Origin: G963720515 sp963720515
GTDB taxonomy: Bacteria; Actinomycetota; Thermoleophilia; Gaiellales; Gaiellaceae
NCBI GenBank assembly: GCA_963720515.1
Contig: OY970397.1
Span: forward strand, 682,001-746,000
Reading direction: 5' to 3'
DNA: 64,000 nucleotides
Shown here one piece after another: positions 44,087 through 53,574 of this stretch. The notes beneath the pieces are model-generated. The model saw only the letters and a program-made list of their open reading frames with translations, was not told the DNA's origin and ran no database searches. The translations under genes were made by a program, and so were the position numbers. Position 1 is the first letter of the stretch. Each line of letters starts with the position of its first letter.

Positions 44087-45757
44087 TCAGAGCCGTCCGG
44101 AGCGGACGACGCCCCACACGAGCCACGCTCCGAGGACGCCCGACAGGATGAAGCCGAGCACGCTCAGGAAGTGCAGACCGAAGAGCTGCGGCCCGCTCGT
44201 CACGAAGATGCCGAGGATCGCCGAGCCGAGCAGGCCGCTCGCGACGACGATCGCGATCACCAGGCGGTTGAAGATGTGGTCGAGCCGCGTGAAGAGCTCC
44301 TCGAGGCCCTCGTGGCGGAAGCCGATCTCGACCTGGCCGTCGCGCACCTGCTCGAGGGTGTCGTGGATCTGGTACGGCATCTCGAACAGGATCCGCGCGT
44401 AGTCCGTCCCCTGCTGCCGCGCCCGGATCGCCATGCGACGCGGCGTGAACCGCTCGAGCAGGAGCTCGCGCGCGTACGGCTTCGCGACCTCGAAGACGTT
44501 GAAGCCCGGGTCGATCTCGAGGCCCACCGAGCCGAGCGTCGCGATCGCGCGGTCGAGCAGCACGAAGCGCGTGGGCAGCTCGAGCTGGAGCTTGAAGATC
44601 ATGCCGAAGACCTCGCCGATGATCTGGATCGGGTCGATCTCGTTCAGGCTCGCGCCGTAGTAGCGGTAGAACATGTCGCGCAGCTCGACGACGAACTCCT
44701 CCTCCTTGTCCTTGGGGAAGCGGACGCCGAGGCCGGCGAGGTCACGCGGGATCGCCTCGATGTTCTCGTTCACGACGTCGATGAAGAGCCGCGTCGCCTT
44801 CGAGAGGTCCTCGTCGGTGAGCTTCCCCGCCATGCCGAAGTCGATGAGCCCGATCCGGTCGGCGCGGTCGAGGACGAGCACGTTCGCCGGGTGCGGGTCG
44901 GCGTGGAAGAAGCCGTGCCGGAAGATCATCGTCATCCAGGCCTCGGTCATCGTCGTCGCGAGCATGCGGCGCTCGTCGAGCGTGTACGCGGCCAGATCGA
45001 CGTCGCGGAGCTTCGTGCCGCGGACGAAGTCGAGCGTGAGGACGCGCGAGCGCGAGTACTGCCAGTGGACGCGCGGGATCGTGACGCGCGGGTTGCCGGC
45101 GAAGTTCTTGTGGAACTGCTCCGCGTTCCGCGCCTCGGCCCGGTAGTCGAGCTCCTGGCGGATCGAGCGCGCGAACTCGTCCACGAGGGCGATCGGGTTC
45201 ACGAAGGAGAGCGACTTCACGCGGTCGCGCGAGAGGCGGGCCGCCTGGTACATGAGCTCGAGGTCGGCCTCGATCTGGCGCGGCGCGTCCGGGCGCTGCA
45301 CCTTCACGACGACGTCCCGGCCGTTCGGGAGGATCGCCCGGTGCACCTGGCCGATCGACGCCGCCGCGATCGGCTCCGGGTCGAATTCGAGGAAGAGCTG
45401 GTCGACGGTCAGCCCGAGCTCGTCCTCGATCACCTGGCGCGCCTCCTCCACCGGGAACGGCGTGACCTGGTCCTGCAGGTTGCGGAGCTCGAAGACGATG
45501 TCCGGTGGGACCACGTCGGGCCGCGTCGACAGGAGCTGGCCGAACTTCACGAACGTCGGGCCGAGCTCGTCGAGCATCGCGCGGAGCCGCTGCCCGCGGG
45601 TCGAGCCCTCGGGGTCGACCGTGTCGGACTCGGGCTTCCGCCGCCCGAGGCCGTTGCGGCGCCGCGAGTCGAACAGGTAGCCGAAGCCGTGCTTGGCCGC
45701 GACCTGCGCGATCTCGGACAGGCGGCCGAGCTGTCGAACTGCAGGCCGCGAGCTCAT
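44087..45757 (-). CDS. ABC1/UbiB-family atypical kinase
   Basis: Encodes 556 residues. The family motifs are KFGQ (71-74 in FVKFGQLLSTRPD), the ExD region ELDYRAEARNAEQF and LIDFGMAG in place of DFG; HADPHPANVL is the catalytic loop. Two C-terminal membrane segments (about 500-550) anchor it. UbiB-like proteins support quinone or other isoprenoid lipid metabolism; the substrate here is unknown. TAGACT ends 6 nt before ATG 45757, so it may be leaderless. Confidence 0.93.
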   Translation of the reverse strand: MSSRPAVRQLGRLSEIAQVAAKHGFGYLFDSRRRNGLGRRKPESDTVDPEGSTRGQRLRAMLDELGPTFVKFGQLLSTRPDVVPPDIVFELRNLQDQVTPFPVEEARQVIEDELGLTVDQLFLEFDPEPIAAASIGQVHRAILPNGRDVVVKVQRPDAPRQIEADLELMYQAARLSRDRVKSLSFVNPIALVDEFARSIRQELDYRAEARNAEQFHKNFAGNPRVTIPRVHWQYSRSRVLTLDFVRGTKLRDVDLAAYTLDERRMLATTMTEAWMTMIFRHGFFHADPHPANVLVLDRADRIGLIDFGMAGKLTDEDLSKATRLFIDVVNENIEAIPRDLAGLGVRFPKDKEEEFVVELRDMFYRYYGASLNEIDPIQIIGEVFGMIFKLQLELPTRFVLLDRAIATLGSVGLEIDPGFNVFEVAKPYARELLLERFTPRRMAIRARQQGTDYARILFEMPYQIHDTLEQVRDGQVEIGFRHEGLEELFTRLDHIFNRLVIAIVVASGLLGSAILGIFVTSGPQLFGLHFLSVLGFILSGVLGAWLVWGVVRSGRL

Positions 45758-45825
45758 GCGGGAAGTCTACGGCGCTGGCGCAGCGACCCCCTAGATCCAC
45801 GCGCCTGTCTGATTAGGGCTCCCAG

Positions 45826-45919
45826 CCCACCCCCAACCAGCCACGATGCTATCGCCGAAGTGGTGCCGTGTCTGTCACGGAGCCGTGCCAGATGTGTGCC
45901 GGTTCCTCCACAAGGATCC
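45826..45919 (+). repeat. repeat R1, longest copy
   Basis: Contains CCCACCCCCAACCAGCCACG, ATGCTATCGCCGAAGTGG, CGTGTCTGTCACGG, AGCCGTGCC and TTCCTCCACAAGG in order, joining the two halves seen separately at 26743-26815 and 16859-16912. It occupies the 176-bp gap between the ABC1 kinase start and the phasin-like gene; that gap holds no gene. Confidence 0.75.
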
Positions 45920-45933
45920 GGCCGTAGCGGCCG

Positions 45934-46281
45934 CTACTCGGGCGGTCGCTCGACGAGGCGAAGCCGGTGCTCGAGCTGCGCAAGACGGAGCTCGAGCTCC
46001 TCCCACTCGCGGCGCGTCACGAGGCCGAGCTCGCGCATGACCCCGGCGAGCCCGCTCGACGCCCGCTCGCCCATCCGCGACGCCTCGCCGCGCCAGCGGC
46101 CGGTGAGGTCGTCGAGCATCGCGCGCGCGTCCTCACGGCTCATCCGGCCGCGGCCCACGAGCTCGTCCACGAGCTCCTCCGCGCGCTCCCGCGTCAGCGC
46201 GACGGCGCCGACGCCGGCGTAGAGGAAGTCCTCGGCGAGATCGCGCGCGCTGCGCGTCTCGTCGTCAGCGGGCCCGGCCAT
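45934..46281 (-). CDS. phasin-like coiled-coil protein
   Basis: Encodes 115 residues. The first half ARDLAEDFLYAGVGAVALTR and EELVDELVGRGRMSREDARAM resembles phasin-like/PHA-regulator helices; the C-terminus LELRLAQLEHRLRLVE is a short leucine-zipper coiled coil. A true link to polyhydroxyalkanoate is not shown by neighbours. ATG 46281 overlaps the end of secDF by 17 bp, so it is coupled to the Sec gene. Confidence 0.72.
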   Translation of the reverse strand: MAGPADDETRSARDLAEDFLYAGVGAVALTRERAEELVDELVGRGRMSREDARAMLDDLTGRWRGEASRMGERASSGLAGVMRELGLVTRREWEELELRLAQLEHRLRLVERPPE

Positions 46282-49021
46282 GCGGCCTCGCGCGGCGCCG
46301 CTTGCGGCGCGCCTCCCGGCGCTCCGCCGCCGACTTCCCCTCGTCCTCGCCGTTCCCGGCGGCGGACGGCTCGGCGGCGACCGGCTCGGCTGCCACGGCC
46401 ACCGGCACCGGCTCGGGCTCCGGCTCGAACGCCGCGGGCCCGGTCTCGAGGTCCTCGTCCATCTTCTCCACGAGCCCGGCGTCCTTGCGGCGCTGGTACT
46501 CGGGCTCGCGCTCCTTGATGACCGTGAGGAGCGGCGTGGCGATGAAGATCGTCGAGTACGCACCCGAGGCGACGCCGACGAAGATCGCGAACGCGAAGTC
46601 CTGGAGGGTCTCGCCGCCGAAGATGAGGAGCGAGGCGACCGGCAGGAGCGTGATGACCGTCGTCGCGATCGAGCGGCGGATCGTCTCCCAGAGCGACTGG
46701 TTGGCGATCGCGGCGAAGCTCGAGCGGCGCATGATCTGGGTGTTCTCGCGCACGCGGTCGAAGATGATGATGGTGTCGTAGATCGAGTAGCCCAAGATGG
46801 TGAGCAGGGCTGCGACCGACGCCGCCGTCACCTCCCGGCCGCTCAGCGAATAGACGCCCATCGCGATGAGGAGGTCGTGGAAGAGGGCCACGAGCACCGG
46901 GATCGCGTAGGCGAGCTGGTACCGGAACGTGATGTAGATCGAGATCAGCGCGAGCGAGACGAGCACGGCGATGATCGCGCTCTTGAGAATCTGCTTCGAG
47001 AAGCTCGCGGAGACGTTCTTGAAGCCGAAGTTCGTGGCGTCCACCTCGCGCTCGAGCGCGGCCTGGAGGGCGTCCTGGTCGGCGCGCGAGAGCGACTCGG
47101 TGCGGAGCGAGAAGCTCGTGTACCCGCCGTTCGTCTCGGCGCCGCGGCCCTGGATGATCGCGCCGCCCTGGCCGAGCTTGGCCGCGTCGGAGCGCACGTC
47201 TTCGACGGGCACGGGCTTCGGCGTCTCGAAGGTCGCCTGGCTCCCGCCCTCGAAGTCGATGCCGAGGTTCAGGCCTCGCACGCCGAGCGAGCCGAGGCAG
47301 ACGAGGACGACCACGCCGGAGATCGCGAACCAGGTCCGGCGCTTGCCGATGAAGTCGACCTTCTGCCAGCGCGGGATCCGCTGGCCGCCCGCGCCCATGA
47401 AGGCGGGGTTGTCGAACCACGTGAAGCCGGCCAGCACGCCGAGGAGCGCACGCGTCGCCGCCACGGCCGTGAACATCGAGAGCAGCGTTCCGAGGAGCAG
47501 CATGAGGGCGAACCCTCGGACGCTCCCCGTTCCGATCAGGAACAGGATGGCCGCCGTGATCATCGTGACGACGTTGCCGTCCACGATGGTCGAGAAGCCC
47601 TTCTTGTAGCCCGCCGCAATGGCCGCGCGCACGGATTTCCCGGCGCGCACTTCTTCCTTGATGCGTTCGAAGATGACCACGTTCGCGTCCGCGGCCACGC
47701 CGATGGTCAGGACGAGGCCGGCGAAGCCCGGCAGCGTCAGCGTCACGTTGAAGAGCAGGATCGTCCCGTAGAGGAAGACGCCGTAGATCGCGAGGCCGGC
47801 GATCGCGACGAGGCCGAGGAAGCGGTACAGGAGGAGCAGGAAGAGCGCGACGGCGAGGAGACCGCCGATGCCCGCGATGAGCGCCTCGTGCAGGGAGTCC
47901 TGGCCGAGCGTCGCGGAGATGTCCGTGCGCTCGAGCTGCTTGAAGGAGTACGGGAGGGCGCCGGTCTGGAGGACGAGCGCGAGGTCCTTCGCCTCGCCGA
48001 CGCCGGAGAGGCCGGAGATGACCGCGCTGCCGCCCGAGATGCCGTCGGGGAGGTCCGCGTAGTCGATCGTCGGGAACGAGCGGATCTCGTTGTCGAGGAC
48101 GATCGCGAAGGCCTGGAGCGCCGGCTGGCGGTCGGTCTTGTTGCCGCCCGAGATGCCGAGCTGCGAGGCGACCTGGCGGCCCTCGCGGGAGAGCTCGCGC
48201 GTGATCTCGTGGAACTTGTCGCCGCCGTCGTTCGTGAACTGGAGGAAGACGACGGGCTCGCCGTTCTGGAAGTCCGCGCGCGTGCCGTCGATCTTGAGGT
48301 CGGTCCCGCTGAGCTCGGGGACCGGCTTCTCCTTGTTCTCCGGGTCGAAGTTGTAGAGGTAGTAGTACGTCTGGGTCGGGACGCCGACGCCCGGGCACAC
48401 CTCCTGCCCCTTGCCGCACGTGAGGACGATGCGGTCGGACGGGACGACGTACCACTTCGCGTCCTGCGGAACGGTGCCGCCGGGGATCGAGTCGATGACG
48501 TCCTGCTTCGTCTTCCCCGGCCCGGCGATGAGCTTCTTGTCCTTGCCGTAGAGGTACCAGGCGTTCGGGTCCTCGTCGCCCGGCTTCAGGCTCGACTCGG
48601 CGGTGAGGAGCGGGAGCGGCGAGGTGTTCGGGATGACCGGGTTGTTCACCGGCCCCTTGGTCGGGCCGGCCGCGTCGCCCTCGAGCTTGTAGAACTGGAG
48701 CTGGGCGGTCGTGCCGACGATCTCGGCGGCGCGCGCGGCGTCGTGGACGCCGGGCAGCTCGACGATGATCTGGTTGTTCCCCTGGCGGCGCAGCTCGGGC
48801 TCGGCGACGCCGAGCTTGTCGATGCGCGTCCGCATGATGTCGAGCGCGCGGTTCATGCCGGCCGCGTCCACGCTCTGGCCCTTCGGCGCCTCCGCCTGGA
48901 GGACGATCTCGAGGCCGCCGCGCAGGTCGAGGCCGAGTGTCGGCGTCCGGAAGAGGGCGAAGACGGCGACGGCGGCGACCGCGCCGACGACGCCGAGGAG
49001 GATCAGGAGGTATCTGCGCAT
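46265..49021 (-). CDS. secDF: fused protein translocase subunit SecDF
   Basis: Encodes 918 residues. The SecD half (to about 450) starts TLGLDLRGGLEIVL and contains the periplasmic P1 region and ANVVIFERIKEE; the SecF half starts near NLGIDFEGGSQATFE and contains SIYDTIIIFDRVREN. A Pro/Glu/Ala and then Lys/Arg-rich tail (about 830-918) follows. It uses proton flow to pull proteins out of SecYEG. Fusion is unusual in actinobacteria, where secD and secF are normally separate. Confidence 0.95.
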   Translation of the reverse strand: MRRYLLILLGVVGAVAAVAVFALFRTPTLGLDLRGGLEIVLQAEAPKGQSVDAAGMNRALDIMRTRIDKLGVAEPELRRQGNNQIIVELPGVHDAARAAEIVGTTAQLQFYKLEGDAAGPTKGPVNNPVIPNTSPLPLLTAESSLKPGDEDPNAWYLYGKDKKLIAGPGKTKQDVIDSIPGGTVPQDAKWYVVPSDRIVLTCGKGQEVCPGVGVPTQTYYYLYNFDPENKEKPVPELSGTDLKIDGTRADFQNGEPVVFLQFTNDGGDKFHEITRELSREGRQVASQLGISGGNKTDRQPALQAFAIVLDNEIRSFPTIDYADLPDGISGGSAVISGLSGVGEAKDLALVLQTGALPYSFKQLERTDISATLGQDSLHEALIAGIGGLLAVALFLLLLYRFLGLVAIAGLAIYGVFLYGTILLFNVTLTLPGFAGLVLTIGVAADANVVIFERIKEEVRAGKSVRAAIAAGYKKGFSTIVDGNVVTMITAAILFLIGTGSVRGFALMLLLGTLLSMFTAVAATRALLGVLAGFTWFDNPAFMGAGGQRIPRWQKVDFIGKRRTWFAISGVVVLVCLGSLGVRGLNLGIDFEGGSQATFETPKPVPVEDVRSDAAKLGQGGAIIQGRGAETNGGYTSFSLRTESLSRADQDALQAALEREVDATNFGFKNVSASFSKQILKSAIIAVLVSLALISIYITFRYQLAYAIPVLVALFHDLLIAMGVYSLSGREVTAASVAALLTILGYSIYDTIIIFDRVRENTQIMRRSSFAAIANQSLWETIRRSIATTVITLLPVASLLIFGGETLQDFAFAIFVGVASGAYSTIFIATPLLTVIKEREPEYQRRKDAGLVEKMDEDLETGPAAFEPEPEPVPVAVAAEPVAAEPSAAGNGEDEGKSAAERREARRKRRRARPHGRAR

Positions 49022-49049
49022 CTGGTTGGTGGACCCCGGCCCGCGCCTT

Positions 49050-49388
49050 TCAGCGCCGGGCGGCTTCCTCCTCCGGAAGCGGCTCGGGCTCCGGAGCGTC
49101 CATCGGCTCGGGCGCCTCGATCCCTGAGAGGGCATCCTCCGCCGGAACGACCTGCGCGATGGCGCGCTTGGCGACCTCGATGTGCACGTCCTCGGCGATC
49201 TCGACCTCGATGCGGTCCTCGAGAATCTCGACGACGTCGCCGTAGATCCCGCCGACCGTGATGATCTCGTCGCCCGGCTTCAGCTGCGCGAGCATGTCGC
49301 CCTGCTTCTTCTTCTGCGCGCCCTGCGGCCGCAGGATGAGCAGGTAGATGAAGACGAGCATGATGGCGAAGACGACGAAGAAGCCCAC
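49050..49388 (-). CDS. yajC: Sec accessory protein YajC
   Basis: Encodes 112 residues with one N-terminal membrane segment (MGFFVVFAIMLVFIYLLIL) followed by RPQGAQKKKQGDMLAQLKPGDEI, the YajC hallmark, and an acidic Pro/Glu tail. It forms a complex with SecDF. GTG 49388 overlaps the tgt stop (TAGTG). Confidence 0.95.
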   Translation of the reverse strand: MGFFVVFAIMLVFIYLLILRPQGAQKKKQGDMLAQLKPGDEIITVGGIYGDVVEILEDRIEVEIAEDVHIEVAKRAIAQVVPAEDALSGIEAPEPMDAPEPEPLPEEEAARR

Positions 49389-50521
49389 TACCGGAGAACC
49401 TCCTGGCCGGTCGCGTCGACCCCGCTCCCGAGCCGTCCGAGAACGGCCGCCTTGTAGCTTCCGTACTCCCCGCGCTCGATCGCCGATCGCGCCCCGGCGG
49501 TCAGATCAATGAGAAACCGCACGTTGTGCTCGGACAAAAGTATCAGCCCCAACAGCTCCTGTTGGGAGACAAGGTGACGGAGATACGCGCGTGAGAACCG
49601 GCTGCACGCCGCGCACGTGCACTCCTCGTCGAGCGGCCGGGGGTCGCGGACGAAGCGAGCATTGCGCAGATTCAGGCGCCCTTCGCGGGTGAGCGCGGTC
49701 GCGGTCCGGCCGAAGCGGGTCGGGAGGACGCAGTCGAACATGTCGATCCCGCGCTCGACCACCTCGAGGATCCCGGCCGGGTCCCCGATGCCCATGAAGT
49801 AGCGCGGCCGCTCGGCCGGGAGGAGCGGCGCGGCGAACGCGACCGTCTCGAGCATCGGCTCCCGGTCCTCGCCGACCGAGAGGCCGCCGAGCGCATGGCC
49901 GTCGAAGCCGAGGCCGGCGATCTCCTCCACCGAGCGGCGCCTGAGCTCGGGGTCGGTGCCGCCCTGCGCGATCCCGAAGAGGAGCTGGCCCTCGGCGCGC
50001 GGCGCGGCGAGCTGGCGACGGGCCCAGTCGGTCGTGCGCGAGACCGCACGCTCGAGGTCGGCGCGCGGGGCAGCGCCCGGCAGGCAGACGTCGAGGCACA
50101 TCGCGATGTCGGAGCCGAGCCGCCGCTGCACGTCCGCGGCGAGCTCCGGCGTGAAGCGCGCGAGGTCGCCGTCGTAGACGGAGCGGAACGTGACGCCCTC
50201 GTCGTCCGTCTTCGCGATCGTGTGGCGGAGCGAGAAGACCTGGAAGCCGCCCGAGTCGGTGAGGACCGGCCCGTCCCAGCCCATGAACCGGTGCAGGCCG
50301 CCGAGCTCCTCGATCACGTCCACCCCCGGGCGGAAGAGCAGGTGGTACGTGTTGGCGAGGACGATCGAGGCGCCGAGCTCACGGATACGGTCGGGATGGA
50401 GGCCCTTGACGGTCGCCTTCGTCCCGACGGGCATGAAGGCCGGCGTCGGCACGTCGCCGTGCGCGGTCGTGAGGACGCCCGCGCGGGCGGCGCCGTCGGT
50501 CGCGGTCACCGTGAAGCTCAT
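49388..50521 (-). CDS. tgt: tRNA-guanine(34) transglycosylase
   Basis: Encodes 377 residues. Asp89 in LTDSGGFQVFSL is the general base region, Asp263 in DMFDCVLPTR the nucleophile, and CTCAAC with a following His (Cys301, 303, 306, His332) the zinc site. It exchanges guanine 34 for preQ1 in GUN-anticodon tRNAs. It precedes yajC-secDF as in many bacteria and works with QueA, encoded about 3 kb upstream. ATG 50521 matches the family N-terminus. Confidence 0.97.
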   Translation of the reverse strand: MSFTVTATDGAARAGVLTTAHGDVPTPAFMPVGTKATVKGLHPDRIRELGASIVLANTYHLLFRPGVDVIEELGGLHRFMGWDGPVLTDSGGFQVFSLRHTIAKTDDEGVTFRSVYDGDLARFTPELAADVQRRLGSDIAMCLDVCLPGAAPRADLERAVSRTTDWARRQLAAPRAEGQLLFGIAQGGTDPELRRRSVEEIAGLGFDGHALGGLSVGEDREPMLETVAFAAPLLPAERPRYFMGIGDPAGILEVVERGIDMFDCVLPTRFGRTATALTREGRLNLRNARFVRDPRPLDEECTCAACSRFSRAYLRHLVSQQELLGLILLSEHNVRFLIDLTAGARSAIERGEYGSYKAAVLGRLGSGVDATGQEVLR

Positions 50522-50729
50522 CCGGGGAATGGTGACGGACTCGCTGGAACCTCGTTCGGAATGACGCTTCGCTGCCCGGGTACGCATCCGCGTCCAGACA
50601 CACGGCAAGGACACAGCGTCGCGTTGCTATTTGAACGCGAACGCGTATACGGGCGCGACCGAGGACGCCGTCCTCGCGGCGTCCAGCGCGGCCGGGCGGC
50701 TCAAGGCTTCGTTTCGAGCGAGGTTCCCT

Positions 50730-51633
50730 CTAGGGGCAGTTGTGGCGGCGCTCGCCGCGCACGCACACGTCGCTGGCCCGTGCCGCCGTTCAGGTCGTCG
50801 AAGCCGCGGCCGCCGTCCAGCCGGTCCCGGCCCGCTCCGCCGTTCAGGAAGTCGTCGCCGCGGAGGCCCCAGAGGATGTCGTTGCCGCCGTAGCCGTAGA
50901 GCGCGTTCGGCGCGCCGTCGCCGGTGAAGATGTCCACGAAGCGCGACCCGCTGAGCCCCTCGACCCCGGCGATCAGGTCGGTCCCTTCCCCCGTCGCGCG
51001 GTGGGTCTTCAGGCTCGCCGTGATGCCGCGGGGCGAGAAGTACCAGTCGGCCCAGTCGTAGCCGGACCCTCCTTTCAGCGTGTCGTTGCCAGGCCCGCCG
51101 AGGAGCGTGTCGTCTCCGCCGCCGCCGAGCAGGACGTCCGGTCGACGGTTCCCCCAGAGCTCGTTCCGGGCCGCGTTGCCCGTGATCGTGTCCGTGAACT
51201 GGGACCCAACGACGTCCTCGATCCCCGCGATCGTGTCGGCGCCCCAGCCCGTCGAGGCGCCGAGCGGCAGGCTGACGACCATCGGGCCCGGCGCGGAGAA
51301 GACGTTCAGCGTGTCCTCGCCCGGCCCGCCGTCGATCGTGTCGCTGCCGTTCGAGCCCTCGACCTCGTCCTGGCCCTTGCCGCCGACGACCGAGTCGGCG
51401 CCGTTGCCCGGGCAGATGAAGTCGTTGCCCGCGCCCGCGTCGATCGTGTCGTTGCCGCTGAGCCCGGCGATGACGTCGCTCCCGGCGGTGCCCGTCAGCG
51501 TGTTGGCGCCCGCGTTCCCGACGATCGTCGCCGCCTTGCCGAAGCATTTGACGACCGGCACGGCGCCGCCGCTGCCCGGCATCGCGACGAGAGCCCCCAG
51601 AGCGGCGAGCGAAACAAGCCAGCGCACGCGCAC
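50730..51633 (-). CDS. secreted RTX-repeat protein A, frameshifted at C-terminus
   Basis: A signal peptide precedes tandem RTX nonapeptides (GGGGDDTLLGGPGNDTLKGG). The end runs into an Arg-rich out-of-frame tail (to 50701) unless one base is skipped near 50774-50779; then the protein closes with SDVCVRGERRHNCP and TAG at 50730, matching the paralogue's DTCVAGETLRRCP. Starts are GTG 51633 or 51627. It is tandem with a paralogue and lies between tgt and queA. Probably a Ca2+-binding surface or secreted protein. Confidence 0.82.
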
Positions 51634-51671
51634 GCCTGGAATGTCGCTCGCAGGGTTCGGCCTGTCAACCC

Positions 51672-52574
51672 TCAGGGGCAGCGGCGGAGCGTCTCGCCCG
51701 CCACGCACGTGTCCGTGCCCGTGCCCCCGTCCAGCACGTCCGTGCCCGGACCGCCGTCGAGCCGGTCGGGCCCCGCACCGCCGACGAGCTGGTCGGGACC
51801 GCCCCGACCGAACAGGCGGTCGGCGCCGCCGTAGCCCCAGAGGGCGTTCTGCGCGCCGTTCGCGCGGAGGACGTCCGCGTGGGCCGAGCCGTCGATCCCC
51901 TCGACCCCGAGGAGCCGGTCGGCGCCTTCGCCGCTCGCGCGCCCGCGCACGAGGTCGGCCTTGATCCCGCGCACGGAATAGAAGTAGTCGGCCCAGTCGA
52001 ACCCGGGACCGCCGTTCAGCGTGTCCGCGCCGGCGTCGCCCTCGAGCGCGTCCACGCCGGCCGCGCCCAGGAGGACGTCGGCGCCCTGGCGGCCTTCGAG
52101 GCGGTTGCTCGCGCCGTCGCCGGCGAGCCGGTCGGCGAACCGCGAGCCGACGACGCCCTCGACGGAGCCGAGCACGTCGCTCCCCCACCCGGTGGCGAGC
52201 CCTGTCTGGAGGTTCACGCGGACTGCCGCAGGCGAGAGGTAGAAGCTCGCGAAGTCGATCCCGTCGCCGCCGTCGAGCGTGTCCGCGCCGAGTCCGCCCT
52301 CGAGCTGGTCGCGCCCCGCGTCGCCGTGCAGCGCGTCGTCGCCCGCGCCGCCGCAGACGAAGTCGTTCCCCCCGCCGCCGTTCACGAAGTCGTTCCCGCC
52401 GAGCGCGGCGATCACGTCCGACCCCGGCGTCCCGTTCAGCGTCTCGCCGGCGTCCGTGCCGACGATCGTGGCGGCGTGGTCGAGGCACCTCGGAGCGGGT
52501 GGGCCCGCGGGGGCGCCCGGCGCGATGACGAGGACGGCGAGCGGCACCGCGAGGAGCACCGGGTGAATGCGCAT
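51672..52574 (-). CDS. secreted RTX-repeat protein B
   Basis: Encodes 300 residues. Signal peptide (to about 25), Cys32, then tandem GGxGxDxLxGG repeats. Segments such as WADYFYSVRGIKADLVRGRA align with WADWYFSPRGITASLKTHRA of the adjacent protein A, showing a tandem duplication. It ends with two cysteines (DTCVAGETLRRCP). ATG 52574 was chosen over TTG 52580. Ca2+ binding and secretion are inferred; no type I secretion system is in the window. Confidence 0.85.
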   Translation of the reverse strand: MRIHPVLLAVPLAVLVIAPGAPAGPPAPRCLDHAATIVGTDAGETLNGTPGSDVIAALGGNDFVNGGGGNDFVCGGAGDDALHGDAGRDQLEGGLGADTLDGGDGIDFASFYLSPAAVRVNLQTGLATGWGSDVLGSVEGVVGSRFADRLAGDGASNRLEGRQGADVLLGAAGVDALEGDAGADTLNGGPGFDWADYFYSVRGIKADLVRGRASGEGADRLLGVEGIDGSAHADVLRANGAQNALWGYGGADRLFGRGGPDQLVGGAGPDRLDGGPGTDVLDGGTGTDTCVAGETLRRCP

Positions 52575-52604
52575 GGCCAAGCCTCACCCGGCCGCAAATC
52601 GGTG

Positions 52605-53546
52605 TCAAGCCAGTACGAGCATGGCGTCGCCGAAGGAGTAGAAGCGGTAGCGCTCCTCGATCGCGAGGCGGTACAGGCGGCGCGTGTCCTCGATCCCGGC
52701 GAATGCCATGACGAGGGCGAGGAGCGTCGACCGCGGCAGGTGGAAGTTCGTGAGGAGCGCGTCCACGCGGCGGAACTCGAAGCCGGGCGTGATGAAGAGG
52801 CTCGTCCGCCCGGCGAGCGGCGCGCCCCCGGCGAGCGACTCGAGGACGCGGGCCGTCGTCGTCCCGACCGCGGCCACGCGGGGCGCGGCGGCGATCCGCT
52901 CCCGGGCCGCGGGCGCTACCTCGTAGCGCTCGCTGTGGATCTCGTGCGCGTCGAGGGTCTCCGCCGTGACCGGGCGGAACGTGTCGAGCCCGACGTGCAG
53001 GGTGACGCGCTCGACATCGAGCGAGGCGAGGAGCTCGGGCGTGAAGTGGAGCCCGGCGGTCGGCGCCGCGGCCGAGCCGGGCCGGTCGGCGTAGACCGTC
53101 TGGTAGCGCTCGGCGTCGGCGAGCGCCTCGTGGATGTACGGCGGCAGCGGCATCTCGCCGGCGGGCTCGCCGTCGAGCCGGACGCGCCATCGCCCCTCGC
53201 CCTCGTGACCGAGAAGCTCGACCGGCCCGAGCCGCATGCCGGCCCGGAGGCGCTTCGTCGGACGGGCGAGCGCCTCCCAGGTCCCGTCGCCGAGCGGCTC
53301 GAGGAGGAGCACCTCGGCCCGGCCGCCGCCGGGCCGCTCGACGTGCAGCCGCGCGGGGAGCACGCGGGTGTCGTTGACGACGACGAGGTAGCCCGCGAGC
53401 TCCTCGAGGACGTCGCCGAACGTGCGGTGCCGGACCTCCCCGGTCCCGCGCTCGTAGACGAGCAGGCGGCTCTCGTCGCGGCGCTCGAGCGGGCGCTGCG
53501 CGATGAGCTCCGGCGGGAGGTCGTAGTCGAGATCGTCGCTTCGCAT
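52605..53546 (-). CDS. queA: tRNA preQ1(34) S-adenosylmethionine ribosyltransferase-isomerase
   Basis: Encodes 313 residues. DDLDYDLPPELIAQRPLERRDESRLLV is the start, and PTAGLHFTPELL, VTLHVGLDTFRPV, HEIHSERYEV and TNFHLPRSTLLALV are all QueA signatures. It converts preQ1 in tRNA to epoxyqueuosine using the ribosyl part of SAM. Together with tgt it defines a queuosine pathway here; the preQ1 synthesis genes are elsewhere. Confidence 0.97.
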   Translation of the reverse strand: MRSDDLDYDLPPELIAQRPLERRDESRLLVYERGTGEVRHRTFGDVLEELAGYLVVVNDTRVLPARLHVERPGGGRAEVLLLEPLGDGTWEALARPTKRLRAGMRLGPVELLGHEGEGRWRVRLDGEPAGEMPLPPYIHEALADAERYQTVYADRPGSAAAPTAGLHFTPELLASLDVERVTLHVGLDTFRPVTAETLDAHEIHSERYEVAPAARERIAAAPRVAAVGTTTARVLESLAGGAPLAGRTSLFITPGFEFRRVDALLTNFHLPRSTLLALVMAFAGIEDTRRLYRLAIEERYRFYSFGDAMLVLA

Positions 53547-53574
53547 CGTCCGGGCCGGACGCTAGCTTGGCGGC

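Noticed and set aside
45934..46281. Assigning a polyhydroxyalkanoate role to the phasin-like gene
   Set aside because: No PHA synthase or depolymerase lies nearby; similarity is only to a short helical pattern.
50580..50640. A further R1 copy upstream of tgt
   Set aside because: Only a short CAGACACACGGCA match; too weak to separate from chance.
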